From: Mercurialis annua
Lineage: Eukaryota > Streptophyta > Magnoliopsida > Malpighiales > Euphorbiaceae
Length of the DNA stretch: 64,000 nt
NCBI RefSeq assembly: GCF_937616625.2
Contig: NC_065571.1
Location: forward strand, 23,386,201-23,450,200
Direction of reading: 5' to 3'
The translations under genes and the position numbers were made by a program. How positions within the stretch are numbered: the first letter of the stretch is position 1; every line of letters starts with the position of its first letter. This document shows positions 62,387 to 64,000 of the stretch, in pieces. The notes beneath the pieces were generated by a model. The model worked only from the letters and a program-made list of their open reading frames with translations. It was not told the origin of the DNA and searched no databases.

Positions 62387-64000
62387 CTAGTGCCATTGGC
62401 TACTATATCTAAGCCCCATCTTCTCAAGATGTAAATCTAATTGACTCTGGGTCATGGGCTTTGTCAGTGGGTCAGCCGTGTTTTCGGCTGATGCTATCTT
62501 TTGGAGAGAGACATCTCCTTTTCCAACAATTTCTCGGATAATATGATATCGCCTTTCTATGTGTTTGGATTTTTGGTGAGACCGGGGTTCCTTTGCCTGG
62601 GCTATAGCACCATTGTTGTCGCAGAAAAGAGGAATTGCGGACTCAATGGTAGGAACAACACCAAGTTCAGAAACAAACTTCTTAATCCAAACAGCTTCCT
62701 TTGCAGCATCTGATGCCGCAATATACTCGGCTTCTGTAGTGGAATCTGCAGTGGTTTCTTGTTTGGAACTCTTCCAACTCACTGCTCCTCCATTACACGT
62801 GAATACGAATCCAGATATAGACTTACGATCGTCTATATCTGATTGAAAATCAGAATCTGTAAAGCCATCTATTTTTAGATCACCTCCTCCATATGTTAAG
62901 ACCATATCTTTAGTTCTTCTCAAGTACTTAAAGATATTCTTAACCGTCATCCAGTGTTCTGAACCTGGATTGGATTGATATCTGCTAGTCAAACTAACTG
63001 CATAGGCAATATCTGGCCGCGTACACAACATAGCGTACATAAGACTACCAATTGCCGAAGCATATGGTATCTTTGCCATTTCAACTCTTTCTTCAGAAGT
63101 CTTTGGAGACATTTCCTTCGAAAGGTGAATTCCATGCCTAACAGGAATCAATCCTCTCTTAGAATTTTCCATATTGAACTTTTTCAATATCTTTTCTAAG
63201 TAGAGCCTTTGGGAGAGACCAATCATTCTCTTAGATCTATCTCTATAGAGTCTAATGCCGAGAATGTAAGTCGCTTCTCCGAGGTCTTTCATGGAAAAAG
63301 TTTTGGACAACCAAAGCTTTACAGAGGTTAACATACCGACATCATTTCCTATTAGTAAAATATCATCTACGTATAAGACTAGGAAAGTAATTGCACTCCC
63401 ACTAACCTTCTTGTAAACACATGGTTCATCTTCGTTTTTGATAAACTCGTAACTCTTTACAGCTTCATCAAAACGACGATTCCAACTTCTCGAAGCTTGC
63501 TTCAATCCATATATGGATCGTTTTAGTTTACACACCTTGGAACCTTCTTCGGATTCAAAACCCTTAGGTTGTTCCATATAGATTTCCTCCTCAATATGTC
63601 CATTAAGGAATGCGGTCTTGACATCCATTTGCCAAACCTCATAATCTAAATGTGCAGCTATGGCAAGAAGAATCCGGATGGACTTAAGCATGGCTACCGG
63701 CGAGAAAGTCTCTTCATAATCGACTCCTTGCCTCTGGCGAAACCCTTTCGCAACAAGCCTAGCTTTAAAAGTTTCCACTTTTCCATCAGCACCAAGTTTA
63801 CGCTTGAAGATCCATTTGTTCCCTATTGGTATAATTCCTTCGGGTGGATCAACTAGCTCCCATACTTGGTTACTGTACATGGAATCCATTTCGGATTTCA
63901 TAGCTTCAAGCCATCTTGAAGAATCTATATCACATATAGCTTCCTCATAAGTAGAGGGATCAACTATTTGATCATTTTCTTCATGAATGAACAACTCTTG
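62387..64000 (-). CDS. copia pol, reverse transcriptase and RNase H (partial)
   Basis: The frame is open from the window edge to a TAG at 62387-62389. There is no true start: a TTG at 63994 is only the first possible codon. Numbering from it: RT entry WLEAMKSEMDSM and [31 protein letters not shown], catalytic Asp 124 in WQMDVKTAFLNG, YGLKQASRSWN, and the catalytic YVDD at 208-211. The connection has GSLMYAMLCTRPDIAYAV. RNase H has Asp 380/382 (FTDSDFQSDIDDRKSISG), TTEAEY at 419-424, Asp 459 (LFCDNNGA), KHIERRYHIIRE and ADPLTKP near the end. All motifs are intact without stop or shift. It copies element RNA into DNA and removes the RNA strand. Finer copia lineage is not assigned. Confidence 0.95.
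   Translation of the reverse strand, partial: QELFIHEENDQIVDPSTYEEAICDIDSSRWLEAMKSEMDSMYSNQVWELVDPPEGIIPIGNKWIFKRKLGADGKVETFKARLVAKGFRQRQGVDYEETFSPVAMLKSIRILLAIAAHLDYEVWQMDVKTAFLNGHIEEEIYMEQPKGFESEEGSKVCKLKRSIYGLKQASRSWNRRFDEAVKSYEFIKNEDEPCVYKKVSGSAITFLVLYVDDILLIGNDVGMLTSVKLWLSKTFSMKDLGEATYILGIRLYRDRSKRMIGLSQRLYLEKILKKFNMENSKRGLIPVRHGIHLSKEMSPKTSEERVEMAKIPYASAIGSLMYAMLCTRPDIAYAVSLTSRYQSNPGSEHWMTVKNIFKYLRRTKDMVLTYGGGDLKIDGFTDSDFQSDIDDRKSISGFVFTCNGGAVSWKSSKQETTADSTTEAEYIAASDAAKEAVWIKKFVSELGVVPTIESAIPLFCDNNGAIAQAKEPRSHQKSKHIERRYHIIREIVGKGDVSLQKIASAENTADPLTKPMTQSQLDLHLEKMGLRYSSQWH

Larger units (their letters stand above)
60383..64000 (-). mobile_element. Ty1/copia retrotransposon, 3' part, continues beyond the window
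   Basis: In minus-strand order: RT-RNase H frame, stop, polypurine tract, 3' LTR. Gag, protease, integrase and the 5' LTR lie beyond base 64000. It belongs to the same family as the solo LTR at 42654-44620. The intact frame suggests a younger copy than the SIRE-like remnant. No target duplication can be checked. Confidence 0.93.

Noticed and set aside
62501..63856. Plus-strand frames opposite the right-hand copia pol
   Set aside because: Shadows of the intact minus-strand RT-RNase H frame.

Overview
The window is plant nuclear heterochromatin. It consists of a long tandem satellite broken up by LTR retrotransposons, and I see no host gene, rRNA, tRNA, CRISPR array or prokaryotic gene. The plant assignment rests on several retroelement signatures: plant-type Ty1/copia polypurine tracts, a Tat-like Ty3/gypsy element with two RNase H domains and an antisense ORF, and a chromovirus-like element with an initiator-Met-tRNA primer site. 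The species cannot be read from the sequence. A centromeric or pericentromeric position is likely but not shown.

The satellite has a 60-bp monomer, always in the same orientation, and fills about 35.7 kb (about 56 percent) in four main blocks: 1-4545, 9771-17052, 26014-36075 and 47098-60382. The monomer looks like a doubled 30-bp unit. Most variation is CG to TG or CA. Two independent higher-order repeats are visible. One is about 2.08 kb (about 35 monomers), with copies A-C at about 10.6-17.05 kb and copy D at 26.0-28.1 kb. The other is about 1.8 kb (about 30 monomers), with about six copies from about 48.7 to 60.4 kb. Because 60 is a multiple of 3, the array produces many meaningless open frames of up to about 200 codons.

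Four retroelements interrupt the array. (1) 4546-9770: a 5'-truncated, decayed copia element on the minus strand, SIRE-like, with one LTR, pol remnants and a broken accessory ORF. (2) 17053-26013: a young Tat-like gypsy element on the minus strand. It has a gag-pro-RT-RNaseH-aRNaseH-integrase frame broken only by two stop codons, and an intron-containing ORF on the opposite strand. Its two 456-bp LTRs look identical. The left LTR is followed by a 537-bp second copy of the right satellite flank instead of the element's interior, a rearranged structure. (3) 36076-47097: a chromovirus-like element on the plus strand with diverged LTRs of about 2 kb (the left one truncated), a primer site and a polypurine tract, but a purine-rich interior without recognisable coding sequence. 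A 1967-bp solo copia LTR with a 5-bp target duplication is nested in it. (4) 60383 to the window end: the 3' part of a copia element on the minus strand, same family as that solo LTR, with an intact reverse transcriptase-RNase H frame running off the edge.

Inferred order: the satellite array formed first and was homogenised as higher-order repeats. The chromovirus-like and SIRE-like elements then inserted and decayed. The copia LTR landed in the chromovirus-like element and collapsed to a solo LTR. The Tat-like element inserted most recently, exactly between two higher-order repeat copies, and was then rearranged.
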